From Treponema sp. (GTDB lineage: Bacteria > Spirochaetota > Spirochaetia > Treponematales > Breznakiellaceae): 7,284 bases of DNA. Made by a program: the position numbers and the translations under genes. Below the pieces are notes generated by a model, which saw only the letters and a list, made by a program, of their open reading frames with translations, searched no databases and had not been told where the DNA came from. This document shows positions 1-6,094 of this stretch, one piece after another. The stretch spans positions 1-7,284 of the forward strand of contig JAITAN010000253.1 of NCBI GenBank assembly GCA_031284105.1, given 5' to 3'. The stretch's first letter is position 1. The number at the start of each line of letters is the position of its first letter.

Positions 1-261
1 GTGGACGCGTTCGGCGTTGACTTTGCCGACGCCCACGGGCTGTGGACGCTGCTCAACACGGTGCAGCAGTTAGAAGAGGCTGTTGACGACACGGAAATGA
101 TCGCCGGAAGCGAGGCGTACCAGGCCGCCCTGGTGTTTTACAAGTCCGTCAAGATGGCCGCGGCCCAGGACATCCCCGGCGCAAAGGCGGTCTACGAGGA
201 ACTCAAGACCCGCTTTCCCCAGCGGGGCGGACGGCGGGAAGCGGTCAAAGACGGGACCTGA
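1..261 (+). CDS. C-terminal part of an unrecognised small helical protein (5' end probably outside the window)
   Basis: The frame is open from the first base of the window to a TGA at 259-261, giving 86 residues. The first codon is GTG, but no upstream sequence is visible, so it may be an internal valine and the gene is best treated as 5'-partial. The product is acidic and looks mostly helical: a leucine-rich stretch with EEAVDDTEMIAG at about residues 24-39, then SEAYQAALVFYKSVKMAAAQ, then PGAKAVYEELKTRFP, and a charged tail. It has no signal peptide, membrane span or catalytic motif. The look is that of small proteins found in spirochaete prophage-like regions, but that is an impression from memory and I give no function. 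The coding sequence is GC-rich and stops about 30 bp before the 63-bp repeat array. The overlapping frame 2 stays open from 101 on and runs into the array. Confidence 0.6.
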   Translation: MDAFGVDFADAHGLWTLLNTVQQLEEAVDDTEMIAGSEAYQAALVFYKSVKMAAAQDIPGAKAVYEELKTRFPQRGGRREAVKDGT

Positions 262-290
262 CGGAACAGCGGTCATCCGCCTCTATGAGG

Positions 291-697
291 AACCGGTTCT
301 ATTTCAGACAGAACAATCGGAGCAAAAAGCCCCGGCCGTTCTGTTCCGCATAGAACCGGTTCTGTTCCAGATAGAACAATCGGAGCAAAAAGCCCCAATC
401 GTTCTATTCCGCATAGAACGAGTTCTGTTTCAGATAGAACGATTGGAGCAAAAAGCCCCAATCGTTCTATTCCGCATAGAACCGGTTCTGTTCCAGATAG
501 AACAATTGGAGCAAAAAGCCCCAATCGTTCTATTCCGCATAGAACGAGTTCTGTTTCAGATAGAACGATTGGAGCAAAAAGCCCCGGCGGTTCTGTTCCG
601 CATAGAACGAGTTCTGTTCCAGATAGAACAATCGGAGCAAAAAGCCCCAATCGTTCTATTCCGCATAGAACGAGTTCTGTTCCAGATAGAACAATCG
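291..697. repeat. 63-bp tandem repeat array made of nested hairpins, about 6.4 units
   Basis: The core GAGCAAAAAGCCCC begins at 320, 383, 446, 509, 572 and 635, an exact 63-bp step without one indel. A last partial unit fades out at about 697. Each unit carries three inverted repeats: GTTCTATTCCGCATAGAAC (7-bp arms, 5-nt loop); GTTCTGTTTCAGATAGAAC (same design, one G-U pair on the + strand RNA); and GATTGGAGC with GCCCCAATC around an AAAAA loop (one A-C mismatch). AGAAC and GTTCT arms recur throughout, so they can also pair with the neighbouring hairpin: in units linked by CCGG they form the perfect palindrome AGAACCGGTTCT, and around units 3 and 5 the third hairpin can grow past 12 bp. Units 3 and 5 share the TTTC...CGATTGG variants and units 2 and 4 share CCGG...TTCC, hinting at a 126-bp higher-order period. 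Units are so alike that recent expansion or homogenisation is likely. Confidence 0.95.
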
Positions 698-711
698 AGG
701 CTCCGGGCAGG

Positions 712-879
712 GTTAATCCGGTGCGGAGGGGAATTGGCGGAGTTCCGGGCAGGATTAATTCTGTTCCGAGGTGAATTATCGGAGTTCTGAGCTAGATTAA
801 TTCTGTTCCGAGGTGAATTATCGGCGCTCAGGGTAGGGTTAATTCGGATCAGCGGCGATATACCGGGGTCTGAAGGGGA
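712..879. repeat. 42-bp tandem repeat, four units, next to the 63-bp array
   Basis: Units lie at 712-753, 754-795, 796-837 and 838-879 with no indels. Units 2 and 3 are identical over their first 29 bases; unit 1 is moderately and unit 4 strongly diverged. Units 2 and 3 contain the inverted repeat TAATTC ... GAATTA around an 11-nt loop. In + frame 2 the unit is 14 codons long (RAGLIRCGGELAEF in unit 1, RAGLILFRGELSEF in unit 2). The frame is interrupted by a TGA at 788-790, where unit 1 has CGG and unit 3 has AGG. The array starts only about 15 bp after the 63-bp array stops. Confidence 0.85.
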
Positions 880-931
880 ATTACCCTATGGAACAACCGA
901 ATTTCAGCCGATACAAAGTATGAGGGGAAAG

Positions 932-1120
932 ATGGAACCAAAAGTAATCAGCATTCCGGACGGTAAAAGCGGAAAATCACCCTTAACGTTGCTATGCAGG
1001 AGATTGAAACGGCTCATTGCACGGCACGATTCATCGGCGTTTGTACGTCCCTCGGCGGTTACGCCATTTCACCCGATTCCCGGCAATGCCGTCTTCATAA
1101 GGGATAATTGCGCTTTTTAA
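932..1120 (+). CDS. Small hypothetical protein (62 aa) after the repeat arrays
   Basis: An ATG at 932 follows GAGGGGAAAG closely, which favours this start over the in-frame ATG at 920 (66 aa). The product is basic, starts MEPKVISIPDGKSGKSPLTL, continues with CRRLKRLIARH, and ends with a proline- and phenylalanine-rich tail and a TAA at 1118-1120. I recognise no family. The KSGKS run is not a valid P-loop because the spacing from the upstream Gly is wrong. Just upstream, a possible 11-codon mini-ORF starts at ATG 888 behind AAGGGGA and ends in a TGA that overlaps ATG 920 as ATGA. The frame is also continuous with frame 2 of both repeat arrays except for one TGA at 788-790, so this could instead be the end of a longer decayed protein. 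Whether it is translated cannot be judged from sequence alone. Confidence 0.35.
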   Translation: MEPKVISIPDGKSGKSPLTLLCRRLKRLIARHDSSAFVRPSAVTPFHPIPGNAVFIRDNCAF

Positions 1121-1585
1121 TATCTTTATCTCAAAAGAGCTTTTTACTCGTTCAGCATTAAGGTGTGAACATTACCCATTATGGAGGCTTATCGCCGACA
1201 GAACCTATCTTTTCCGTCTTGATGTGGTATTGTAATTTAACAGCGAGTGATCTATATCCCGATAAATCGTTTTTAGCCAGAGTGAATGAAATCCAGCCCT
1301 TTGAATGTTTCTATTTACAAATTACAAAAAAACCGTATTCCAAACATCATGTTTATTCGTTTCAGGAAACCCCGATTGAGGGATTCCCGGGCATCGGTCC
1401 GCCGCTCACAGGTTTTTGCGAGACTCTCGCGGATATGTGCGAAAAGTCCAGTGCTGCCGATAACGATGAAGCGGAACGCCGACTCGTTAGCCGCGGCACC
1501 CCCAAAACGCTTTACCTATACGGCGGCGCGGCGCCGGTGCGGGTATTATCTATGTTGCCGCGGCCCGAAACACACGATGTATTCA
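1121..1585. other. Gene-poor stretch with one doubtful + strand ORF (GTG 1165 to TGA 1632)
   Basis: The only long frame here is 155 codons on the + strand from GTG 1165 to 1632. It has no convincing Shine-Dalgarno site, no recognisable domain, and its last 47 bases lie on the antisense strand of the exported-protein gene that ends at 1586. The left half (about 1121-1370) is AT-rich. From about 1375 to 1560 the sequence turns GC-rich and includes the small inverted repeat CGGCG-CGG-CGCCG near 1523-1535. That hairpin has no T-run after it in either direction, so I do not call a terminator, and none is visible for the - strand operon ending at 1586. The stretch could hold a gene relic or an intergenic repeat shared with other loci. 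Confidence 0.3.
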
Positions 1586-2344
1586 TTATAAACCCCCGAA
1601 AAGTACAAAGTAAACCGCCCGCACTTCCTTGATGCTCGTCTTGAATTTCCGCGTTTTTAACTCTTTCAGCGCCGCCTCCGGGGTTATACCCGGATTCTCA
1701 TTGCAGATATTCGCTACGGCGCGTACGATTTCGCTTGAAACCCCGCTCGTGGGTCCCGCTTTCTTCAGCGCGGCCATCAGAGCGTTCTCAAGACGTTCTA
1801 TCCGCTCCATAAGGGATTGATCATAGAGATACATTTCCGGTATAAGAATAGCCGCCGATACATGCCGTATGAGCCCTTCGGGAGAAACATACGCTCCGGT
1901 CACTTTGGGTATAAAATCATTTACCTTGAGGGAAATATCATAAAAAAGACTTGTACGGAAATAAAACGAAAGTCCTGAAGGAAGGAAAGGCATAAGATCG
2001 CGTCCCCCGGCGATAAAAGATGTAGGATACGCTACTAATCGGAATCCATCTGAATCAAGCCGAGCCGAAGCATCGGTACCTTTCAGACCGGGAATCGCCC
2101 ACACGGTATTCAGGCTGCTGCCGATGGCGGCAATATCGCTTCTACCAAGAGCCGCAGCGGAGATGACGCTTGCAGTACGCCCGCCCGGGCCCGACAACAC
2201 CGTTACTATCTGGTCTTTACCCTGAGTCTCATTCAGCAATGACCATTCATCCGCTCCCCATATATACATGGGAAAACAGGTAAAGAACACCGCGCTCACT
2301 ACCCCAAACAGAGGACGCACCGCTCTTTTTAAGGAACCATTCAT
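1586..2344 (-). CDS. Exported protein of unknown function, third gene of the cyclase operon (252 aa)
   Basis: The start ATG at 2344-2342 shares one base with the TAA of the upstream gene (TAATG), and GGAGGGAGG at 2351-2359 lies six bases before it, so start and translational coupling are clear. Residues 1-31 form a signal peptide: NGSLKRAVR, a hydrophobic core from about 11 to 29, and likely cleavage around GA-D at 30-32. The mature part has a mixed region with SGPGGRTASVISAAALGRSD (51-70), an aromatic stretch SGLSFYFRTSLFYDISLKVN (123-142), a helical stretch MERIERLENALMAALKKAG (179-197), and a basic end with PEAALKELKTRKFKTSIKEV (222-241), which could be a small helix-turn-helix-like or capping domain. 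There is no lipobox and no enzyme motif. I do not recognise the family. Its position suggests a periplasmic or outer partner of the membrane proteins encoded upstream; that is inference. Confidence 0.85.
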   Translation of the reverse strand: MNGSLKRAVRPLFGVVSAVFFTCFPMYIWGADEWSLLNETQGKDQIVTVLSGPGGRTASVISAAALGRSDIAAIGSSLNTVWAIPGLKGTDASARLDSDGFRLVAYPTSFIAGGRDLMPFLPSGLSFYFRTSLFYDISLKVNDFIPKVTGAYVSPEGLIRHVSAAILIPEMYLYDQSLMERIERLENALMAALKKAGPTSGVSSEIVRAVANICNENPGITPEAALKELKTRKFKTSIKEVRAVYFVLFGGL

Positions 2345-4080
2345 TAAAAACCTCCCTCCGCACCAAGCAGAATTCTATCGCCTACTTCTATTGTTTTGCC
2401 CCGCGAAAGCTCAACCACCGAAGCGGTAAATACATTATTATCACCGGATATTCGTATCCTTCCGATATACTCATTACCGGTTCTAAAAACATGCGCCTGC
2501 CGGTCTCTGAATGAAAACCCATACAGAGGATCGATATAGACCAATATGCTCCTCGTATTTCTGGGATCGATTATATAACCGGCAACACCGTTTTTTTCCG
2601 TCAGAACGCCGAAGTAGGCGCGGTTTCGGGCGAGTAAATCGTTTAACGCATCCATCTGTTCGGATAATGCTTTTATTTGCGCCTCAAGCGCGGCTTTCTG
2701 TTCATTCAGCGCTTGTAAGCCGCCCCCAAACATCTGATTTTCGGTGGTGAGACGAGCCGCCTGTTCAGATAATGCTTTTACCTGCACCTCAAGCGCGGCT
2801 TTCTGTTCATTCAGCGCTTGTAAGCCGTTCACAAGCATCTGATTTTCGGCGGTGAAATGAGAGACTTGCCCGGATAATGTTTCTATCTGCACCTCAAGCG
2901 TCTGATTTTCAGCGGTGAAATGAGCAAGCTCTCCGGATAACGCTTCTATTTGCGCTTCAAACGCGGCTTTCTGTTTCTCCATACGTTCCGCGAGGCGGCT
3001 TACTTCATTTCCTGTTTCCCGCAAGGATGTAAAAAACAAGACGTTCATGCCTCGTATGTAATCGGGTGTATTATTTTTCCAAGGAATGGTTAGCGCTTGC
3101 TGCGTTAGGTGCTGCATTTTGTCGTAGTCCTCATTCATTCTGATAAAAAGCGTCGGCTGCTCATTCTCCGGTGCAAACGTTTCAGGCGTTTCACGGGTAA
3201 GCGGACTCATATCGAGCGGGATTATTTGCTCCAGGATTTGCTCCAGAATTCGCTCCACTTCCTCGTTCCGCAAGATCGGATCAAGGGTGGCTATTTCCGC
3301 TGTGTAACGGGCAACTACTTCATCGAGGCTTCCGCTTTGAGCTTTGAGCCCTTCCTGCTGTGCTTCGGCGAACATGTCGCGGTAAACTGCCAGCTGCTCC
3401 TCATAGCGGGCGATCAATTCTTCCTTTTCATGCTGAAAGCGTAATGACTCGGCATTCGCGATTCTTTGCATTTCCTGCGCCTGTTCTATTCTACCGCTGT
3501 CGAAAGACGCAAGCTGCTTACTGTATTCCGCGATTTTGACATCCAGTTCTTGGATTTGCCCGGTGTAACGCTCGTTGACTTTCCGTATATCATTTTCCAA
3601 TTCACCGTCTATTGCCGTAATTCTTTTTACGGTTTCTTGGGAGGACAGCGAGAGAGCGTGAATCTTATAACGTTCACTTTCCGCCGTAGTTTCCAAAGTG
3701 CTTATTTCGACAGACCAACGTCCTTCAATCGCTACCCGATCAGTCAATGCATTTTGGTAGTCAGTCTCCACACGGCTTGCAAGGTCTAGAATATTTTTCA
3801 GATTTAAGTCCTCAAAAGATTCTATGTTGACCGAGACTTCCCGCGTTTGATTTTCGATAATATGAGACACAATCAACGATACAAAAACGGTAACAATCAA
3901 GGTTCCACTTATAAGCAAGATAACAAACCATGAATGATTCTTCACGGTTTTCGAGTACTCGGTTTCAAGGTCATACACATCGTATATCTTTTCCTGTATT
4001 CGGGACAAAGCGTCCTTGTTCAGAAATAACGCGGTTTCTTTCTTACCTTCAGCCGTAATTATTTCGTGGCCATGGTCCAT
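2344..4080 (-). CDS. One-span membrane protein with long coiled coils and a beta-rich C-terminal domain (578 aa)
   Basis: An in-frame TTG at 4092 is possible, but ATG 4080 is preferred because GGAGGGG at 4084-4090 lies just before it and would be inside the gene otherwise. Layout: cytoplasmic N-terminus 1-50; one membrane span at about 51-72 (FVILLISGTLIVTVFVSLIV); a long charged coiled coil from about 75 to 290; a less regular linker with WKNN around 291-350; a second coiled coil at about 355-485; and a beta-rich end at 490-578 (YIIDPRNTRSILVYIDP, then VFRTGNEYIGRIRISGDNN, then IEVGDRILL). That end resembles small SH3-like barrels with a closing GD turn, as in FlgT C-terminal-type domains; I hold this loosely. 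The second coil is built of internal repeats of 35 and 21 residues. With one N-terminal span and no cleavable signal, the bulk probably faces the periplasm. It overlaps the cyclase gene by 22 nt. Function unknown; a scaffold or a partner of the cyclase sensor are options. Confidence 0.9.
   Translation of the reverse strand: MDHGHEIITAEGKKETALFLNKDALSRIQEKIYDVYDLETEYSKTVKNHSWFVILLISGTLIVTVFVSLIVSHIIENQTREVSVNIESFEDLNLKNILDLASRVETDYQNALTDRVAIEGRWSVEISTLETTAESERYKIHALSLSSQETVKRITAIDGELENDIRKVNERYTGQIQELDVKIAEYSKQLASFDSGRIEQAQEMQRIANAESLRFQHEKEELIARYEEQLAVYRDMFAEAQQEGLKAQSGSLDEVVARYTAEIATLDPILRNEEVERILEQILEQIIPLDMSPLTRETPETFAPENEQPTLFIRMNEDYDKMQHLTQQALTIPWKNNTPDYIRGMNVLFFTSLRETGNEVSRLAERMEKQKAAFEAQIEALSGELAHFTAENQTLEVQIETLSGQVSHFTAENQMLVNGLQALNEQKAALEVQVKALSEQAARLTTENQMFGGGLQALNEQKAALEAQIKALSEQMDALNDLLARNRAYFGVLTEKNGVAGYIIDPRNTRSILVYIDPLYGFSFRDRQAHVFRTGNEYIGRIRISGDNNVFTASVVELSRGKTIEVGDRILLGAEGGF
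2661..2975 (-). repeat. In-gene repeat coding coiled-coil heptads (105, 105 and 63 bp units)
   Basis: The marker CAGATAATG/CGGATAATG recurs at + positions 2661, 2766, 2871 and 2934, that is steps of 105, 105 and 63 bp, or 35, 35 and 21 residues. Each step is a whole number of heptads (5, 5 and 3). The shorter unit lacks the 42-bp segment for the NGLQALNEQKAAL part. In the protein the units start at EAQI/EVQI/EVQV and pass through ENQ and LQALNEQKAAL. Units differ by few bases, so they arose by recent in-frame duplication. Confidence 0.9.
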
Positions 4081-5780
4081 ACTCCCCTCCAATTCTCAGG
4101 CATCGCGTTTCCCTCAAACTCCTCAAGCCGGTCTATAAAGACCTTCGCTACCGGCATTTCAAAATATTTGTAGAGATCACGTAATTCGGACAAAGCGCTC
4201 CCCCAGTCGCCTCTATAATATGCTGTAAGCGCGCACTCGAATTGTTCCCAACTTTTTATCTCTTTATCACTTGCACGGGACAAATCCATCGGGAAAAGTA
4301 TTTTCTGCCCTATGGTCTTGCCCTTCACCTGCACCGTATCGATTTCAAAGAAGCGGAACCGGTCCTTAGACGGGTCATGCAAGGACACAACCTCATGCAT
4401 CACATATTCAGAAACAATGATTGGCACCTTGTATATTCTCGTAAGCCCTTCCATGCGGGATGCGGAGTTTACGTTATCCCCGATAACGGTGTTTGCCATC
4501 CGCTCATGGGAACCAACGGTACCATAGAAAACCGAGCCTCCGTCTATACCTACGCCGATGTCCAAGAGCACGGCTTTGAAAATTTCCTCTTCCCGTTCGG
4601 TGAGTATACGTTCTTGCTCAATACTTTTACGCCGCTCCATCATACTTTGCCTGAGTTCGGCAACCGCCGAATGGAGTTCCCATCCGGAAATAACCGCGGA
4701 GAGAGACTTGTAGCCCGCAACATCCGTCTTTCTAACCCCGTAAACCGCCAGAAGCGCATCTCCGATTATTGAGCCGACTATGCCGTCTTGCTCGTGGATT
4801 TTATGGATGGCGCTGTTATAATGCAGATTCAGCACGTCAATGATATCGTTACCCAAGGTTTCCGTCATTTTAGTAAAACTCTTAATATCCGTAAAAAGCA
4901 CGGTAAGTTCCATGGGCTCCCCTTCAAGGTTAATATAGCGGTTGCGATACGCTTTGTCCACCACATCTTGAGAGGCGAACTTGCGGAAAATACCCAGCAG
5001 ATTGCCGATTAACGATGAGAGCGCATTAAACGAGACCCCCAAGTAGGTAATATCATCCGCGGGGGCGTCTTTCACGTCGATGATGGTCATCTCCTGCCGC
5101 TGCTGCATTTCATAGAGAGATTTAGAAATAACGCCTACAAAGCGCAGAAGCCGCCCTAGTGATAAGAACGCCACTACGATAAAAATAACGACCAGTCCTA
5201 TAATAATAAGAGACGTATTAAAAAATACCGCTTTTGACGCGGACATCATATCGCTCATAAGTTCGGCGCGGACAAGAAATGCGCCCCAATCTTCATGGTA
5301 TTTATAGACCCCGAAGTATTCCCCATCCGGCGTGGAAAAAAAACGCGTATCTTCGTCTATACCCGCATCTTTAGCGGTGAACATATCCGTCAGCGCTTTT
5401 TTATCTGGAAATATATCAAAATTCGCGCCGGATGTCTTGAAAATGAGTTCTCCAGAATAGGTAACACCCAACGCCCAACTCGCACTGAACGTCATACCCC
5501 TTTCGGAAGCCTGTGATAATGCGCTCATAGCGTCTTGCCGGTTACCGGAAAACAGAAAAATCTGGTACTGGTTCCCCGCGTTGACATAAATCTCTTTAAG
5601 CTCCTTTGTTAATATCTGATTATTCAGTTTCATCACCTCTTTGCGGCAAAGAGAAATGGTCAGATAATTTGTAACGAAATTTGATGCCAATAACAACAAG
5701 GTTACAATCGCGAGTATTTTTACAGAAATAGGGACAATAGTCGTTTTGCCGATCTTCTGCCAAAAACGATTTTTCTTCAT
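4059..5780 (-). CDS. Membrane-bound class III adenylate/guanylate cyclase with extracytoplasmic sensor (573 aa)
   Basis: It makes a cyclic nucleotide (cAMP by default) from NTP at the inner face of the membrane. Layout: span 1 at about 17-43; an extracytoplasmic domain at about 45-185 with a dCache/PAS-like feel (YQIFLFSGN, then PDGEYFGVYK); span 2 at about 187-210; a HAMP-like linker at about 207-270; the catalytic domain at about 288-498; and a TPR-like end (WEQFECALTAYYRGDWGSAL, 511-530). Catalytic residues: metal Asp298 in VLFTDIKSFT, metal Asp341 in IIGDALLAVYG, Thr431 in NTVIGD, and Asn438 and Arg442 in NVNSASR. The usual Lys of xKFIGD is Ser337, so substrate choice or activity may differ from textbook class IIIb enzymes. 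The insert between the second Asp and GVGIDGG (about 350-406) is rather long and charged. Start ATG 5780 lies 7 nt after AAAAAGG, and a good promoter sits at 5825-5853. It leads a three-gene operon. Confidence 0.95.
   Translation of the reverse strand: MKKNRFWQKIGKTTIVPISVKILAIVTLLLLASNFVTNYLTISLCRKEVMKLNNQILTKELKEIYVNAGNQYQIFLFSGNRQDAMSALSQASERGMTFSASWALGVTYSGELIFKTSGANFDIFPDKKALTDMFTAKDAGIDEDTRFFSTPDGEYFGVYKYHEDWGAFLVRAELMSDMMSASKAVFFNTSLIIIGLVVIFIVVAFLSLGRLLRFVGVISKSLYEMQQRQEMTIIDVKDAPADDITYLGVSFNALSSLIGNLLGIFRKFASQDVVDKAYRNRYINLEGEPMELTVLFTDIKSFTKMTETLGNDIIDVLNLHYNSAIHKIHEQDGIVGSIIGDALLAVYGVRKTDVAGYKSLSAVISGWELHSAVAELRQSMMERRKSIEQERILTEREEEIFKAVLLDIGVGIDGGSVFYGTVGSHERMANTVIGDNVNSASRMEGLTRIYKVPIIVSEYVMHEVVSLHDPSKDRFRFFEIDTVQVKGKTIGQKILFPMDLSRASDKEIKSWEQFECALTAYYRGDWGSALSELRDLYKYFEMPVAKVFIDRLEEFEGNAMPENWRGVWTMATK
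4084..4090 (-). promoter_or_regulatory. Shine-Dalgarno site of the coiled-coil gene, inside the cyclase gene
   Basis: GGAGGGG on the - strand lies three bases before ATG 4080 (five bases when counted from GGAGG) and within the last codons of the cyclase, whose TAA is at 4059-4061. It decides the start at 4080 rather than TTG 4092 and points to coupled translation. Confidence 0.8.
5641..5666. repeat. Copy A, first block (inside cyclase codons) of a partial tandem duplication
   Basis: This 26-bp block matches 5981-6006 at 24 of 26 bases. It lies in the codons for the end of membrane span 1 (around LTISLCRKEV). It overlaps the perfect palindrome CTCTTTGC-G-GCAAAGAG. Confidence 0.85.
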
Positions 5781-5788
5781 TAGGTTAC

Positions 5789-5818
5789 CTTTTTAAGAGA
5801 ACTACGCCGCAGTTAATT
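5789..5818. repeat. Copy A, second block (cyclase mRNA leader) of the duplication
   Basis: CTTTTTAAGAGAACTACGCC plus ten further bases match 6007-6036 at 28 of 30 positions; the only change is GC versus CT. It covers the cyclase ribosome site region and leader, directly downstream of the promoter. Confidence 0.85.
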
Positions 5819-5824
5819 GTTGTA

Positions 5825-5853
5825 ATAGTAAAGATATTTTCCGGTTCTGTCAA
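5825..5853 (-). promoter_or_regulatory. Sigma70-type promoter of the cyclase operon
   Basis: On the - strand the -35 box is TTGACA (5853-5848, 6 of 6). The spacer is exactly 17 bp (5847-5831). The -10 box is TACTAT (5830-5825, 4 of 6). The start of transcription would fall near 5818, giving a leader of about 38 nt before ATG 5780, with AAAAAGG as ribosome site. The leader carries copy A of a 30-bp repeat (5789-5818). Confidence 0.7.
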
Positions 5854-5980
5854 TCTTCATTTGCAGGAATATTCATTAGGAAGATTGCTCTTGGATCTGC
5901 GCGTGTCGGAGGATGCCTCAAAAGCCATGACAGATGACCCGTCCGGTACGGTATACGGACAGGTACGGCAAAGCCGAGCT
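5854..5980. other. Intergenic spacer between the two copies, with small hairpins
   Basis: I see no gene with a start here. The - strand frame 5850-6026 is open for 58 codons but lacks any ATG, GTG or TTG near its beginning and its stop overlaps the -35 box. Two inverted repeats stand out: GTCCG ... CGGAC at 5941-5960, and GCAAAGC-CGA-GCTTTGC at about 5968-5984, whose right arm can alternatively pair with the GCAAAG of copy B. Neither has a T-run, so a terminator is not called. Confidence 0.4.
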
Positions 5981-6036
5981 TTGCGGCAAAGAGAAACGGT
6001 CGGATACTTTTTAAGAGAACTACGCCCTAGTTAATT
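5981..6036. repeat. Copy B: both blocks of the cyclase 5' region joined, with 122 bp deleted
   Basis: Block one (5981-6006) and block two (6007-6036) are directly adjacent here, whereas in copy A they are separated by 5667-5788. Copy B thus equals the cyclase 5' region without its first roughly 38 codons, its ATG and part of the ribosome site. It looks like a decayed tandem duplication. The DNA just left of 5981 no longer matches the cyclase gene. Confidence 0.8.
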
Positions 6037-6043
6037 ATTTTCC

Positions 6044-6071
6044 ATTATGCGCCGTGCGTTATTCTTATCAA
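6044..6071 (-). promoter_or_regulatory. Possible second promoter behind copy B
   Basis: On the - strand TTGATA (6071-6066, 5 of 6) and CATAAT (6049-6044, 5 of 6) are 16 bp apart. The -10 lies 7 nt behind the 30-bp block of copy B, nearly the same placement as the cyclase promoter has behind copy A (6 nt). It would read through copy B toward the cyclase operon. The surrounding DNA is AT-rich, which raises the chance of a false match. Confidence 0.4.
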
Positions 6072-6094
6072 TTACAATTTTCCTTAAATATCCT

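Noticed and set aside
273..650. - strand frame through the 63-bp array (GLFAPIVLS-type 21-residue units)
   Set aside because: It has only a TTG start without a ribosome site and is open simply because the stop-free unit length is divisible by three.
291..697. CRISPR array
   Set aside because: The whole 63-bp period repeats, with no unique spacers between conserved repeats, and no cas gene is present.
941..985. P-loop ATPase start (DGKSGKS)
   Set aside because: The spacing of the Walker A pattern (G-x4-GK-S/T) is not met and nothing downstream fits.
1000..1009. GATTGAAAC, a typical end of some CRISPR repeats
   Set aside because: It occurs once in this stretch with no second copy at spacer distance.
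1520..1540. Terminator of the cyclase operon
   Set aside because: There is a short GC hairpin but no T-run on the - strand side.
1121..1585. tRNA or other known RNA gene
   Set aside because: I could find no cloverleaf, CCA end or other familiar RNA pattern by eye on either strand.
1286..1591. + strand frame of 101 codons
   Set aside because: It overlaps another doubtful frame, has no recognisable content and no ribosome site.
3109..3789. + strand frames opposite the coiled-coil gene
   Set aside because: They are antisense to a long, well-supported gene; no independent start signal or domain.
4242..4772. + strand frame of 176 codons
   Set aside because: It is antisense to the conserved catalytic domain of the cyclase and looks like a shadow.
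5850..6026. - strand frame of 58 codons across the spacer and copy B
   Set aside because: It has no start codon near its beginning and its stop lies in the -35 box of the cyclase promoter.
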